Source of the DNA: Anaspis maculata
Taxonomy: Eukaryota; Arthropoda; Insecta; Coleoptera; Scraptiidae
Direction of reading: 5' to 3'
NCBI GenBank assembly: GCA_949128115.1
Contig: OX421962.1
Coordinates: forward strand, 57,019,787-57,083,786
Length of the DNA stretch: 64,000 nt
Part shown: in pieces, positions 49,586 through 61,092 of the stretch
How positions within the stretch are numbered: the stretch's first letter is position 1
How the letters are laid out: the number at the start of each line of letters is the position of its first letter
Program-made: the position numbers and the translations under genes
Notes under the pieces: model-generated
Seen by the model: only the letters and a program-made list of their open reading frames with translations
What the model was told of the DNA's origin: nothing
Database searches by the model: none

Positions 49586-49954
49586 ATCCTTAGAGTAACT
49601 GAAGACATAATAGACAATTTAGTACAAGAAGATGGTGAACCGCAGATCCATCTGTTAGCCAGAACTTATCATGTAAAACTTAACGAAATAACGTCCGTCT
49701 ACAAACGATATTGCTCAGGAATAAAAAAAGCCGATTGTGTGCTGGCGAACAAAACAAAAAATTCGAATTCCGAGTTTGCCAGCTTCCTCCAGACGCCGTC
49801 AATTCCACGAAGGCGGCCCGACATAACGACTTTCATTCATAAACCCCTGGAACATTACAGGGAGATTCTGAAACTGCTGACCGTAATACAAAGCAACACG
49901 AAATCGAATTATGACGACTTTCATGTGATAAATCAAGTTGTACACGATTTACAG
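49586..49954 (+). CDS. RhoGEF exon 8: DH domain CR2-CR3
   Basis: The exon is 369 bp, phase 0 to 0, with acceptor GATTACAG and donor GTGAGT. It starts ILRVTEDIIDNL, which joins exon 7 as NIDE-ILRVTEDI, a standard DH sequence. It continues through YHVKLNEITSVYKRYCSG, the HKPLEHYREILKLLTVI helix (IxPLxxYxxxLxxL pattern) and ends with the CR3 helix DDFHVINQVVHDLQ. The region 49739-49996 is open past the donor, but the final codons are intronic. Confidence 0.95.
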
Positions 49955-50009
49955 GTGAGTGCTTTTTTCCTTCTGTTCGTGAAGATTGCCACTTAAATAT
50001 TCCTTATAG

Positions 50010-50123
50010 GTAACTTACAGGGAGATAACATCAGAAGCGGGCTTGATGGAGCCAATGGGCGAGGGCAGGCCTCTTTTAACAGTGCAAGATCTAGAAAATC
50101 GCCTAGTGTTCACTAAATGCAAA
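50010..50123 (+). CDS. RhoGEF exon 9: DH-PH junction
   Basis: The exon is 114 bp, phase 0 to 0, only 55 bp after exon 8; acceptor TTCCTTATAG, donor GTAAGT. It encodes VTYREITSEAGLMEP and then LLTVQDLENRLVFTKCK, the end of the last DH helix and the first PH strand. Both introns beside it are tiny (55 and 47 bp). Confidence 0.94.
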
Positions 50124-50170
50124 GTAAGTTGAGATTTTCATGTCGTTCAGGGAGTCAAGTCGAATTTTAG

Positions 50171-50381
50171 CCTTTTGTATTAAATAAACCCGGACGACAG
50201 TGGATATTCGGAGGGGACCTTGGCAGAGTTGAGGGAAGAAATGTAAGACAATACTGGACTCTTTTATTTAGTGATTTGTTATTATTTGCCAAAGTGTCAA
50301 GGGACAGAGTGTTATTTATTATTGAAGACCCTTTACCACTAGCTCACATAAGCGACATGTTTTTCAACGTTAGGAAAAAAG
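50171..50381 (+). CDS. RhoGEF exon 10: PH domain first half
   Basis: The exon is 211 bp, phase 0 to 1, after a 47-bp intron; donor GTGAGC. It encodes PFVLNKPGRQWIFGGDLGRV, QYWTLLFSDLLLFAKVS and DRVLFIIEDPLPLAHI. This is the PH beta-sandwich of RhoGEFs, in which the F-S-D-LLLF-K strand is diagnostic. Confidence 0.95.
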
Positions 50382-50440
50382 GTGAGCGAAAAACACCAGC
50401 TTTGCACACACTACCTACTTTCTAAAAAAATTTTTCACAG

Positions 50441-50618
50441 ATACTGAATTTAGAATAACGATAAACCCGAACGGAAGAAATGCCACCAGTCCTACGGTTC
50501 ACTGTGGTCCCGATTTGACGAGGACGCCCAGAAAAAACGCAAATAGACGAATAATGGCACTCAGAGCACCAACGACAGAACTGAAAGCCGTCTGGCAAAA
50601 TTTGCTTCAGCGACAAAT
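50441..50618 (+). CDS. RhoGEF exon 11: PH domain C-terminal half
   Basis: The exon is 178 bp, phase 1 to 2, acceptor TTTTTCACAG, donor GTGAGT. It encodes TEFRITINPNGRNA, then a variable insertion, and the terminal PH helix TTELKAVWQNLLQRQ in which the invariant Trp is present. The last two bases (AT) need one base from exon 12. Confidence 0.94.
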
Positions 50619-52050
50619 GTGAGTTGGACGTTTAGCTTTAGTCGATTAGATACTTAATCGCAGAGTTTAATTAAATAATTTAGCGTTTATAGCGTATCCA
50701 TAAAGTTAATAGAGTCTTAGAAAACCCGTTTCGTGCTAAATGATAGTGGTTGGTGTTTAGTTAGCCATTGCTCTTGAAGATTAGAGCAGTTTTGTTCATA
50801 CCTAATCGAGAGTTTGCATGTTAGAACTGGTTATAAAACTAAAACTAAATAGAACATTTTGTAGAGTACAGAACTAAGCATTCGCGATGGAAGTAGAGCG
50901 CAAAGAACATTTAGATCCCAGCCATGATAGGGTGGGGTGGAAGTATCATAAGAATAAAGAGGTGCGTGTTTGCCACTTTGGAATAATGAGGGTTATCCGC
51001 TGTCATCGATGTGTCATAATGGGGTGGATCGTGGATCGTGCAAATATTGTTTTATGGATGGAGTTGAATCGATGAAATAATGCGTTGTGAACTGTGGTAT
51101 CCACTTCAGCGAAGTAATATTTCTTGACAGAAATTCATCAACCGGATATCAGGTCTATTTCGAAAGCTACAGCTAGGTACTATGGATTAACCTTTTCGGG
51201 CCAGCTCTAGATTCACACCTGTGCTGCCCAGCCGGCGCTACACAGGCGTTGCGGGTCAATCCATACGCTTCCCGGGCCAATTGCGAGAAAAAATGAACCG
51301 GGTTTGTACGTTTCCCGCACTCGATGTGGGAAAAACATGTAGGTACCTATTTCAGATTATTCATTGAAAAATGTAATAGATTCTAATCATCAGGAACAAC
51401 AACCAAAACAAGAACAACAACAATAGGAATAAGCCTCGCGTATGAATCCGTCTCCCGGCCTTTGAGTTGAGGCTGGAAGCGATTTGCGGATGGATCCGTC
51501 TCCCGGACCGAAACGGTTAATCATGAAAACTTTTTCTAAATTAAAAAAAAAATCAATTTTTTTTTTCAATTTTCAAAATGTTTTGAAGATCAATTTATAT
51601 AATAGCAGTACCTACCTAGCCAGAGATATGGCATTAGTAGATACCAACACTTCTCACGAGAGATATAATAGGGATATCAGAGACGAGGTAGGTGCACTAA
51701 CCACTCGACATACCTTCATGTGCGCACTTTCCCTAAATGTGGAGATTTTTGAATTCGCGAATTAAGAAAGAGATAGATTATAGTGACGTACTAGTACTAG
51801 AAAGAGACAGAGGTTGATGGAATATCGCACATGTTCATTACAACTACAACATGTCTTTGCTTAATTTTATAGGGTGTGTTATTGGCATCTAGTCATCTGC
51901 ATCTAGTAGTGCCATATCTCTGTACCTAGCTGTAGCTTTTGAAAGATACCTGGACGGTAAATTTCTGTCAAGGAATAAGCCCGCTGGAATTGATTCCGCA
52001 ATGCCAAGGAGCGCATCGCCATATTTCACCAATCGAGCCCCATCACAATA

Positions 52051-52775
52051 CAGGGTGTTTTTTCAGTAATGTCACAATTTCAATGGCTTCTGGCAGGCAA
52101 AGTTAGCAACTTATCAACAGGGGCATGGCAGCGCATTATAACTTAGAGTCTCAAGTTTTGTTTGACACTAAACCACAGTTGTCAGCCATCAACTTTGTCT
52201 GCATGGTGCGACAGAACAAATAGTTGTGCTTGACCACAAAAGGAAACAGTGTTGAAGAGTCGCTTAATTTTTTCTTTGCAGGCATTTCCAAAGACCAGGT
52301 ATTCACAGACATAATCAGGGACATTCGTTATCTCAAGGAGAGAATTTAAAATGTCTTCACTGAAATTACTTCTCGAGATTCTGTGACACCCGCCGAGCAC
52401 TGAATTTCTGATTGAAGACTTTTTTAGGACTTTTTTGGAAAGTGGCGGCCACCGCCCTGAACTAAAGCAAAGACAACTTTCACCGTATCAAAATTTAAAT
52501 TTCAGGTTTCAATTTGTTATAGGTGAGTTTCAAGTGAATTGACACAGAAATGGAGGAGAACTTGGAATTTTAAAACGAAGAAACAAAAAATTTGCAACTG
52601 CCAGGCTTGTGCGGCACCGTGCACGCGAAGTTGATGACTGCCAACCATGCGGTTGTGGTGTCAAACGAAACTTGAAACTGTAAACTACAAGATGTTGCCA
52701 TGTCTCTGTCGAAAAGTTGCCTACTTTGTTTGCCAGAAGCTACTGAAATAGTGACATTACTAAAAAAATACCCTG
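52051..52775. mobile_element. Mariner-type non-autonomous element, 725 bp
   Basis: Inverted arms start CAGGGTGTTTTTTCAGTAAT and end with the inverse, flanked by TA at 52049-52050 and 52776-52777. Pairing continues for about 200 bp with gaps (TTGACACTAAACCACAGTTG and CGGTTGTGGTGTCAAAC). No transposase frame is seen. Confidence 0.85.
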
Positions 52776-53688
52776 TATAATAATTGCGATGTTGCCTTTC
52801 GAATGTTCAGAAATTAATTAATATTCCCATTCGAAACTACTCTAATTATTTGGTTTTGTAGTTGGTAACGTAGTAAGGTAGTGCCTACCTTTCCATCCCA
52901 GTCCAGTTCGGCCACTGACGTCGGCAACTTGGACTGATTTAGTTTTGAAAATCTTTTTTGTTTTTCTCGTATTTTTCTTCACCTCTGGATCATCGATGGA
53001 CATGTCCATGACAATCTCGTACCTCGTATAACATATTTCACGCAATAACCTCTTCAAAAACGTAACTGCTACTGCTCCGCGGCATTACTGCTCCTGATAT
53101 TTCAACGATTTCGAAATGGTACCTACTGCTGCAGCCAGAAGGCTCCCAAAGCTAATCCAGGTGACTTCAGGATCATAGTCGTTAATTCACTCCAGTGATA
53201 ATGGGTTTTCGTCGGCGTAACCCTTGAATTTTCCCTCGGATTTTTCCAATGCCCATTTTATAGCCAGTGCTTCCCGCTCCGTCGTACAGTGACGTTTTTA
53301 GAACCAATGAGCTGTTCGGCTCGCATCCTTCATTGTCTTCAAGTTATTGAAGATTAGAAGATTTTGACTAAGTCTTCCGTCTCCCGTTCGATGTGCTTCT
53401 TTCTCATCGATGTCTGTTATTTATGATGCAACTAAATGCATTAGAATATTGATTTACCAACAAACACCGTTAGCGAAAAAACATTTTATAGACTTCAGAA
53501 TTTCAAAATTAAAACATCAATTGGATCTTTTTGACAATTTAGCTTTGGATGAAGTTGGACAATCTAACTGTTCTTTGAGCAAAAATACCGTTATGAATTA
53601 ACGAAAGTGCAATATCAATATAGAGTAGGGTGTTTTTAGTAACTTTATGGATATTCTGTAGAATTTATAGTTATTGTTGCGCACGCAG

Positions 53689-53812
53689 CTTCCAAGTAAA
53701 CGCGGGCATGGACGGCAGTACGTTTAGCAGTCCGTTAGAATCTCCCGATGCTCCAATAACTTCCTCCGTGGCTACGTTGCAGTCTGCAGAATCGCTGTCC
53801 TTCCGTCGGCAG
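53689..53812 (+). CDS. RhoGEF exon 12, short form (spliced to exon 13)
   Basis: The acceptor GCACGCAG at 53688 supplies the C that completes an Ile codon. The exon encodes FQVNAGMDGSTFSSPLESPD to residue 1265. A GTGCGT donor after FRRQ at 53812 is in phase 0 and allows joining to 58375. The donor is imperfect, and the same frame stays open for 158 more codons, so this looks like a regulated splice choice. Confidence 0.8.
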
Positions 53813-54286
53813 GTGCGTCTGTGTAGCGGTCACTACGGCGAACCAGTAGATTACTCCCACCTACCTGCACAAGTACAATCCCCATCACACCTCGCTCATC
53901 ACCATAGTAGTTCATCATCATCATTTCACCATCACCATCAGCGCGAACCTCTCGTGCCGCAGACCTCATTGACCAAAACCCCCGACACTCCGTCAGCCAA
54001 CATCTCCTCCCAATCGTCCTCCGAACAGTTCTCCCAGGCTTTCACCTCACACTTCACCTCAGAAAGTAGTTTGATGCCGAAATTCCAACTGCCCGAAGAG
54101 CAGCCGCACTCCCCATCCGCCATCCTGACCCCCTCGACCGAGGTCTCGTCCGATGACGCTGATGAGGCACAGAACTCGGAAGACATAGACTTTTTAAAGT
54201 TTGACGAGGACCCCTGGGACTTCACATACGATCTGAATAGCCTAAACATTGACGGGATGTCGACTAAAAGTTGTCAATCCAATTAA
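53689..54286 (+). CDS. RhoGEF alternative terminal exon 12 (read-through form)
   Basis: If the donor at 53813 is not used, the frame continues to a TAA at 54284-54286. This adds a 158-residue tail rich in Ser, His and Pro (a run of Ser then His around 53910-53940). It ends in the acidic/aromatic stretch EDIDFLKFDEDPWDFTYDL. Base composition and codon use stay exon-like until the stop and fall off after it. An AATAAA at 54508-54513 could end this transcript. The product would be a RhoGEF of about 1,423 residues without the long C-terminal tail. Confidence 0.65.
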
Positions 54287-54507
54287 AGTGCGGATCCCCC
54301 GAAACACTCAGATCTGCTCTTTAAAAGACAATCCAAAGAAAGGTGTACCGACAGGACGTTTGGGAGACACAGGGTGTGCACTGTGCAGTGCTTCAGCATG
54401 AAATCTGAAATCAGGGCGGCACTTGCTCATGGACTGTTAACATTGAGTTTTGTAAAGGACCAAATGTGTGGCCAAATAGACAAAAGCCTGATTTACTTAC
54501 ATTCACT

Positions 54508-54513
54508 AATAAA
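54508..54513 (+). terminator. Candidate polyadenylation signal for the short isoform
   Basis: AATAAA stands 222 bp after the stop of the read-through form of exon 12 and before the LINE insertion. It is a plain hexamer match, so support is modest without 3'-end data. Confidence 0.4.
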
Positions 54514-54859
54514 TGGCAGTGGATGCGGTGGGCTTAACCGATGGCACTTTGCGGTGGCACTTGGTCGCGGGTTTCAAGTAGGTATGAGGATCTTGCGTTA
54601 AATCCAAGGCAACTATTGTATTGCTCTGTCTGTTCTGTTCTGTAGTATGCAAAGAATTCATAAGAAATCTTACAGAATTGAACCCTGTATCAAGAAAGAC
54701 TGTGTGAGTGTTGCGCTGAATTTTTTTTCTACTCGTGGACGAAATTTAGGAGCTATGATCCTTCGTACTTGGAGGAAATTTTTGTGTTCTAATTTTTAAT
54801 TAATTAATTTTAATCCCTTTTTGCTCTTTGACGTTATAATCCGAGAGTTCCATTAATTC

Positions 54860-57004
54860 TGGACATATAATGATAATGATGTCCTCACTGATTACGTTGG
54901 GGCAAAATGACTATGTTGACAGACTGGAAACGGTGGATTTTTTGATCGTCGGGTGTTGTTTGCAGCGTGGAAGAACCGGCGTGATTGTTGCGGTGCTGTA
55001 TGTGTCGCCTCGTCTGTCTCTGGAGCTGTTCAGACTGCTGATGGAGTTCTTGGAATCTCTGGAGGCTCTCTTTTTGTTTGAGTTAGTAATAGTTGGCGAC
55101 TTTAACATTCCGGAGTGCAAAGATTGCTCAGATTTGTGTGCATTAGACCTGTGCTCATTGAATAATACTAGATACCAGCTATGCTCGAGCCTGTGCACGT
55201 TTTTTGACATAAAGCAATATAATAACATTCCTTATTCAAACCAAAGACTGCTCGATCTTGTATTCTCGACGGTTTCCTGTACTGTGATCAGAAGTGACGC
55301 CCCCTTGCTGACCGAGGATAATCATCATCCAGCTCTTGAAATAAGACTGATCGCCCCCAGTATTTCGCGCGCCAGGAAGATTGCTAGAAGTGCCTGTGAC
55401 TTTAACTACAACTTTCGTAGGGCTGACTTCTTGGGCTTGTATGAGGCTATCGCCGGGTGTGATTGGTCGGGGCTTGAGCGCTTGACTGATGTTGATGAGA
55501 CGCTTGTGGCGTTCTACGATACTCTTTACTCCATCTTTGACGTCTATGTACCAAAGTCAAAGCCAAGAAAAAGTAAGTATCCTCCATGGTTCGATGGTAG
55601 CATAAGAAAACGCGTAAGGTTGAAGGAGAGGTTGAGACGCGCCTCAGCGTCTGGGGACGTTTCTGCGCTTCCGAGACTAAGGGCTCTTCGGGCGGCTCTC
55701 AAGCGTGACATTAGAGTTGCTCACGCCAGATACTTATCCCGGATCGAGGGTAATATTAGGGGTGACCTAAGGAAGTTCTGGCAACATATCGCGAGCAAAA
55801 AGGGTCGGTAGGGCATGCCCGGTGAGGTTTTGCACCAAGGTGAATCTTACAGTAATCCCCGTGATGTTGCCAACTGCTTCGCACGTTATTTCTCAGGTGT
55901 CTATGCGAGCAGTAACAATCCGGCTTACTCCTGTGGCGACCCGGGGTCGACTGACTACCTTTGCCTCACCACTTTCAGCGAAAGTGACGTCGTGGCAGCC
56001 TTGGTCAGGCTGAAGGTTGGTAATGCTGTCGGGCCGGACGTCGTTCCATCATATCTGTTAAGGGACTGTCGTTCTGCCCTTGCTGGCCCCCTGCAATTGA
56101 TTTTCAACAGAGCTCTTGCTTCCTCCACCTTTCCCGAATCATGGAAAAGCTCTAGGTTGTGCCTTATTCACAAGAACGGCCCTAGGAACTGCGCTGAGAA
56201 CTATAGACTGATCGCTATCTTGAGCAACGTCAGCAAAATGTTCGAGATTTGTTTGCATCGAATTATCTCGGGGTTTGTTGAACAGAAAATAGTTAGCGAG
56301 CAGCACGGTTTTATAAAGGGAAAGTCAACAGTCACGAACTTGATGGAGAAAACGCCATTTATATCTGATTGTATGAGCGAGCGTAAGCAAGCCGATGTCA
56401 TCTACACTGATTTCTCAAAGGCTTTTGATCGCATAAGCCACGACATACTCTTGAGGAAATTGGAAAAACTGGGGTTTTCCCCCGATCTGGTCAGACTGTT
56501 CAGGTCCTATCTGGTCGGTCGAAGGCAGTTTGTGAGGGTTTCAGGTCACAGTTCCGAGGTTTTGTCGGGGGTCCCGCAGGGATCTGTGCCGGGTCCCCTC
56601 CTTTTCATCATTTTCATAAATGACATTGGGCTGAGCCTCAGGAGCTCATTCCTCCTCCATGCTGACGGATCTTTTCACCTGTGAATTCTTCTGGGGACTG
56701 CTCTCGTCTTCAGGAGGACATAGATGCATTGGTGGGATGGTGCACAGCGAACGGTCTTGACTTGAACGTGACGAAGTGCATGGTCATGTCTTTTTCGAAG
56801 TCCTCTGGACCCCTGGAGTTCCCATACAAGATTGGCGATCACATTCTGGCCAGACCCAGTGTCATCGAAGACCTTGGCGTGTACTTCGACCCAAAGCTTT
56901 CTTTCTCAGAGCACATTGGTTACGTGCACAGGGCAGCCTACACTGCATTGGGTTTCTGCGCACATCAACAAAAAGCTTGGAGAAATATTTTGTTTTGCCG
57001 TTAA
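54860..57004 (+). mobile_element. Jockey-like non-LTR retrotransposon, truncated and broken
   Basis: The plus strand shows the second half of an endonuclease (LVIVGDFNIPECKD near 55090, NQRLLDLVFS, DNHHPALEI), then RT: VGNAVGPDVVPSYLL, NYRLIAILSNVSKMFE, QHGFIKGKSTVTNL, DFSKAFDRISH and SGVPQGSVPGPLLF. One stop (TAG at 55809-55811) splits the frame. A shift at the catalytic A-D box near 56660 breaks it again. The 3' part is missing after about 57000. It lies in sense orientation in intron 12. Confidence 0.88.
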
Positions 57005-57175
57005 TGAACTCTCAAATTCTCGTGACTCGCTCAGTTGAAATTGTATTTTCTTTAAAACTAAAGCCTTTGCAAGGACCGGAAGGAACCCACTCAAAAGAAA
57101 GTTCAAAGCTCAGGATGCCATCTTGTCAGAAAGAAAATTTTTGTTTGCCTAAATATTTTTTGAGAAAATCGAGCA

Positions 57176-57277
57176 TGGAGGATAAGCCAGTCATCGCGTC
57201 GGATTGTATTACGTTGCCATAGTGACCGGACTTCGGCTACACTTGGGCGGGCGTATCTCGCGACTTGAAATCGACCC
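57176..57277. mobile_element. MITE with AGGGCTGAATTTCAAGTC ends, partial copy 3 (inverted)
   Basis: TTACGTTGCCATAGTGACCGG, CTACACTTG-GCG and CGACTTGAAATCGACCCT match 41908-42000 in the inverse direction. The far end is missing. Confidence 0.8.
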
Positions 57278-57623
57278 TCTAGCTGGGACTAGTACCTATG
57301 TCTTATGATAGAGTAGAGAGGTATGTAATTCAACTAAATTAGATACCCAATACCCGTAGACAGACATTCGTTTATTTCATTATTTCATCCGCGCATATCT
57401 AATATTCAAAAAATCTCCAGCATTACACGCTTTCAACTAAGTAAGTTGACTTGGGTTGTTAAAATCACTCAGCCTAGAACAATCGAACCTGGTTTTAATG
57501 CAAGATTGACTTCCTATCGTAAGCTGAAACTAATAAAGTATTGTTTTGCTTTCAAGCTGCTATCGCAGATATAAAAGTGCGAAACAGTTGAGGCTATTGC
57601 ATTTACCAAAGATCATTATAAAA

Positions 57624-57851
57624 GGTAGGTATGTTCCGATATTCAGATCGGTCAACCAGTTGTCGACCGATTTTGCAGTGGGTCACTTTTGATATCGGAA
57701 CAACAGTTGACGTTTGGGTCAGCTTCCTTGACCGGCCTCCTCAGTCAGTCGTTGTGGTTTACAGCTGGTTTTTCAGCCAGCCGGTAGTTCCAATATTCGG
57801 TTTTTCAGGTGGAGGGTCGACTGATTTGAATCAGGAACATACCTCATACCT
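57624..57851. repeat. Foldback MITE, about 228 bp
   Basis: GGTAGGTATGTTCCGATATT and CAGATCGGTC at the left pair with GGTCGACTGATTTGAATC and AGGAACATACCTC at the right, with mismatches. Confidence 0.65.
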
Positions 57852-58374
57852 TATTAATAAGAGATAATCATAACATTATCAAGGATATGTCTTCGTTTTC
57901 AAGAGTTCCTTGCATATAAGTTACTACAGTCTGCAAAATCAGTATTGTTGTTTGCCTGTAAATTCTGATTTGGAGGCTTTCTCATGAGGTTGAATATTCA
58001 CTGTGGTTTAGAGAGAAGAGACTGAATTTTAAAAATTTATTTCATCCACCCTTGACGAACCCCTGTCGTTGCACCTGAATCTGAATGTGCCATCAGTGTT
58101 TTCCTTTGCCAAAGCACTTGTACCAAATTGACTGCCTCTTTCATATGAAGTACCTTTGAATTATGTGAATGTTCTAAATTGAGAGATATACTTCTTTAGC
58201 AAATTATTAAATTTATAGTAGAGTTGAAGCCTAGATTGAGATTATTCTATATTGTTACAAAATGTAATTTATACGATATTATTATATATTTGCATAAATA
58301 AAAGCTTAAGTTATTAAACAGTGTGGCTTTACTTATCCTCTTTTGGGTAATAAACAAAACAAAAAATTATACAG

Positions 58375-58773
58375 ACGCGCGCGATACGCTTGGGAGGTTC
58401 TAGATTAACGCTAGGCATTTTTCAGACCCCGCAAAACATAAATGAAAGCTCAGACACGCAAAAGCACATTGACGCCCTTATAGAGCATAAATGTAAGCAA
58501 TTGAGAAAAAGTAATAGCGGCAAAGGTAATGCCATTCATTTAGAGAAGTGGATGAAGGGCCAGCTCGATACCGATAACGCTGAAATGGAGCTAGAACCTC
58601 TGTCCGAAGAATGGACGGAAGAGATGCTCCGTAAGAGATCGGAAGAGTTGCAGTTGATTGATTGCCAAGGAAATGTTACGTATCGCACGGATGTCAAAAC
58701 AAGCGAAAGCAGGTGTGAGGACCTATCTGACCACGACCAAAGTCCGTCCAAAAGCACTACAACCGAGAGTCAG
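58375..58773 (+). CDS. RhoGEF exon 13: C-terminal tail
   Basis: The exon is 399 bp, phase 0 to 0, acceptor AAATTATACAG, donor GTGAGT. It starts TRAIRLGGSRLTLGIFQ, continues with a charged helical stretch (HIDALIEHKCKQLRK) and EKWMKGQLD, and ends Ser/Thr-rich. I recognise no domain. It lies after the jockey-like LINE in intron 12. Confidence 0.85.
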
Positions 58774-58921
58774 GTGAGTTTTCGCCACCACCCTTGAAAT
58801 ATCTAGCACATACACAAAGGTAGTTCGCTTAGATTCGCTTCTCCATTGAAATGAAGCGCTGTAGGAGATGAACCAAGGTTTTCATCTACAACAGCAGAAA
58901 AATGATCCTATGTGATTTCAG

Positions 58922-59269
58922 GTCACCGTGCGTTCGAGTCCGTTAGTGCCCGAAACCGTGCCAGTGTGCCGCCAGTGCCATAAAAATTGCCTTCAGACTG
59001 TACATAACGTTCGCTCCAACAACAATCAAAATCAGCACACGAATCAAAACGACATCAACGCAAACAAAAACGACAACGACGATGACGACTGGCGCCCCCT
59101 GCTTTTCATGGGACTCAGCGCCATCAATCCCGCAGCGCATTTAGTTAAAGTACTGGATCCGTTCTCGGCGCCAGCTCCACAAATCTCCGTCACGATTCCA
59201 AAAACACCAGAGAGCTCAATCAAAGAACATCAGGCGCAGCAACAAGCGTGCATCTGTCGCAAGCCCGAA
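58922..59269 (+). CDS. RhoGEF exon 14: C-terminal tail with CxxC
   Basis: The exon is 348 bp, phase 0 to 0, acceptor GTGATTTCAG, donor GTACAT (weak). It encodes VPVCRQCHKNCLQTVHNV, a Cys-rich start. An Asn/Asp-rich run follows, then DDDWRPLLFMGLSAINPAA and a TP/SP-containing segment. The frame stays open to 59302, but the next exon is in phase only from 59269. The three cysteines plus histidines might bind metal; no known finger is recognised. Confidence 0.82.
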
Positions 59270-59324
59270 GTACATTTCCTTGAACGTTCTTCCGGTCCAT
59301 GAATTCTAATTCTTTCGATTCCAG

Positions 59325-59674
59325 AATTTAGAACTGAAAAGCTGCGACGTAACCCCTGATGATTCCCCGCAGACCGAAGAACACCCTTACCATTCCTTGA
59401 GCAGTTCCAATTTGACCTTGCGTCGGTTCGGAACTGTTTCCAGTTTGGAACGGGTAGGCAGTTTGGAAGAAAATGATAACTGGGAACAGAACCACTTATC
59501 GACGTCTGAAAGTGACGATGAAGAGAACGAGGAACAAGGAATCGACAACGAAGCGTTCTATCATTCCTCTATCATGAGTTGGACGGCCAAAGCTGGATCT
59601 TTTGTTGCCGAGAAAATGTCATTCTTTGAACGTCTCGGAGAAGACTACCGAACGGGCGGCAAATTTTTTGAACG
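59325..59674 (+). CDS. RhoGEF exon 15: C-terminal tail, acidic
   Basis: The exon is 350 bp, phase 0 to 2, acceptor TTCGATTCCAG, donor GTACAG. It encodes SNLTLRRFGTVSSLERVGSL (RRFGTVSS and SLERVGS look like basophilic kinase sites), an acidic run (ESDDEENEEQGIDNEAFY) and SWTAKAGSFVAEKMSFFERL. The last two bases (CG) are completed by exon 16. Confidence 0.87.
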
Positions 59675-59916
59675 GTACAGTTTCACTTATCTTCACCTTG
59701 GTTCATGCCAAAAACGTTCCCTAGTTCAAGCACATACACCATGTTCCCCTAATTATTATGTACGACTGTATTCCTTGCACCGAACCTGGTCAAAATTGCA
59801 TCCCTAAATCAACAGCTACTAGAGAGAAAATCTGAAATATTAGGGTTTATTGCCTGGTGAAAGTTTTCGTTTGCTGAGAATTTTTTTTCAAATTGAATCG
59901 ACAGATTTCGAGTTTT

Positions 59917-59980
59917 TCTCGATTCACAGTACCTACCTATCAAGTCTGTGCCAACAGTACCTACCTACCAAGTCTGTGCC
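59917..59980. repeat. Short tandem duplication, about 30-bp unit
   Basis: CAGTACCTACCTATCAAGTC followed by TGTGCCAA is repeated as CAGTACCTACCTACCAAGTC with TGTGCCAC. Confidence 0.8.
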
Positions 59981-60095
59981 ACCTCGTAAAGCTAGGGCTG
60001 CGATCCTCGAAGCGGTCTTAATGATTTTGTAAACACCGCAACCAGTCTACCGTTACAGTAGGTAGGCGCTTTCTATTTACCAAAATCCCACTTCG

Positions 60096-60187
60096 TCTCA
60101 TCTCAGTTAGAGAGAGAAAAAGCGAGAAATTGCTAAGGAGCAAGTGAGACACAACTACCAACTGAGGTGAGAATATCTGAGATTATT
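60096..60187. mobile_element. Small MITE, copy 2 (first copy at 15685)
   Basis: CTCATCTCAGTTAGAGAGAG at the left pairs with ACTGAGGTGAGAATATCTGA at the right. It is the same family as 15685-15789. Confidence 0.7.
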
Positions 60188-60222
60188 GACAAAAAGAACG
60201 CAGCAAGTTTAGCATACAATCA

Positions 60223-60343
60223 GGGGCCTTATTCTTGAAACGGGGAACAAAGTTCTCATGCGGTGTTGCTATGCAAGGAGAGCTATGATTGGCCCTTGCC
60301 TAGCAAGTCCACAAACATGTGGACGTTTCAAGAATAGGGCCCC
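60223..60343. mobile_element. MITE with GGGGCCTTATTCTTGAAACG ends, 121 bp
   Basis: The right end CGTTTCAAGAATAGGGCCCC is the inverse of the left end with one mismatch. The interior has GCAAGG/CCTTGC pairing. Confidence 0.88.
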
Positions 60344-60578
60344 AGGTCGGGAAACACCGCAGCCGATCTACTCGCGGCCTGACTTGGCATACTAAAACTA
60401 AATCAATTAGACCGATTCGGGAATCGTAGCGCTGGTCTGAAATACTGCTTTAGTCCCAAAGCATACTCATTCCAGGACCACGTTAGAAGGGCAAAATAAA
60501 AAGCTTTTCGCGTATTTGGCTTGATCTTTTTCAATTAATTTCTATCTTTTGTCGGCATTGCAATGCATCTTTTTTTAG

Positions 60579-60732
60579 ATATCTCAAGACAGCAGAAAAT
60601 GTAGTAAACGGCGAAGATGGACAAGAAGACGAAACGTCTGGTGCTACTTCAGGTGAAGAAATATGGGGAACACCAACCAGCGGTGGTGAAATCGACGATC
60701 CTTTGAGTTCTCCTTATGAAGGCAAACAATCG
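60579..60732 (+). CDS. RhoGEF exon 16: C-terminal tail
   Basis: The exon is 154 bp, phase 2 to 0, acceptor CTTTTTTTAG, donor GTAATT. It completes an Arg codon and encodes YLKTAENVVNGEDGQEDET followed by a Gly/Ser/Asp-rich stretch. FFER-YLKTAE across the junction keeps an aromatic-charged pattern. Confidence 0.84.
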
Positions 60733-60791
60733 GTAATTTTCGAGTTGAGTTTTCACTTATTCAAGATTGTAAATACTCTTAATCCTTACAG

Positions 60792-61001
60792 CCGTACAAT
60801 GGGTCGATTTCACCCGATAATGGAGAAGACACCGAATTGATGATGGACGAATTACTGATGACGCCACCCATAACCGGTGCTGCGATGAGAGGACTCTTAC
60901 CGAGACGCACACTAGAACCACTCATAGAGGAAGATTTTTCTGATACCTACTCGACCACTTCCTCCACAACTCCAACGGAGCCGTCCCTCTCACCGGAACA
61001 G
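60792..61001 (+). CDS. RhoGEF exon 17: C-terminal tail
   Basis: The exon is 210 bp, phase 0 to 0, acceptor AATCCTTACAG, donor GTAAAT. It encodes a Met/Asp-rich segment with PPITGAAMRGLLPRRTLEPL and a Ser/Thr run ending SLSPEQ. Confidence 0.86.
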
Positions 61002-61092
61002 GTAAATGAATACCAAATTATTGGTAATTATTTCAATTTCCAAACATGGAAAATGTATTTAAGAATTTAATTGTGTATTACATTGTGGGCAG

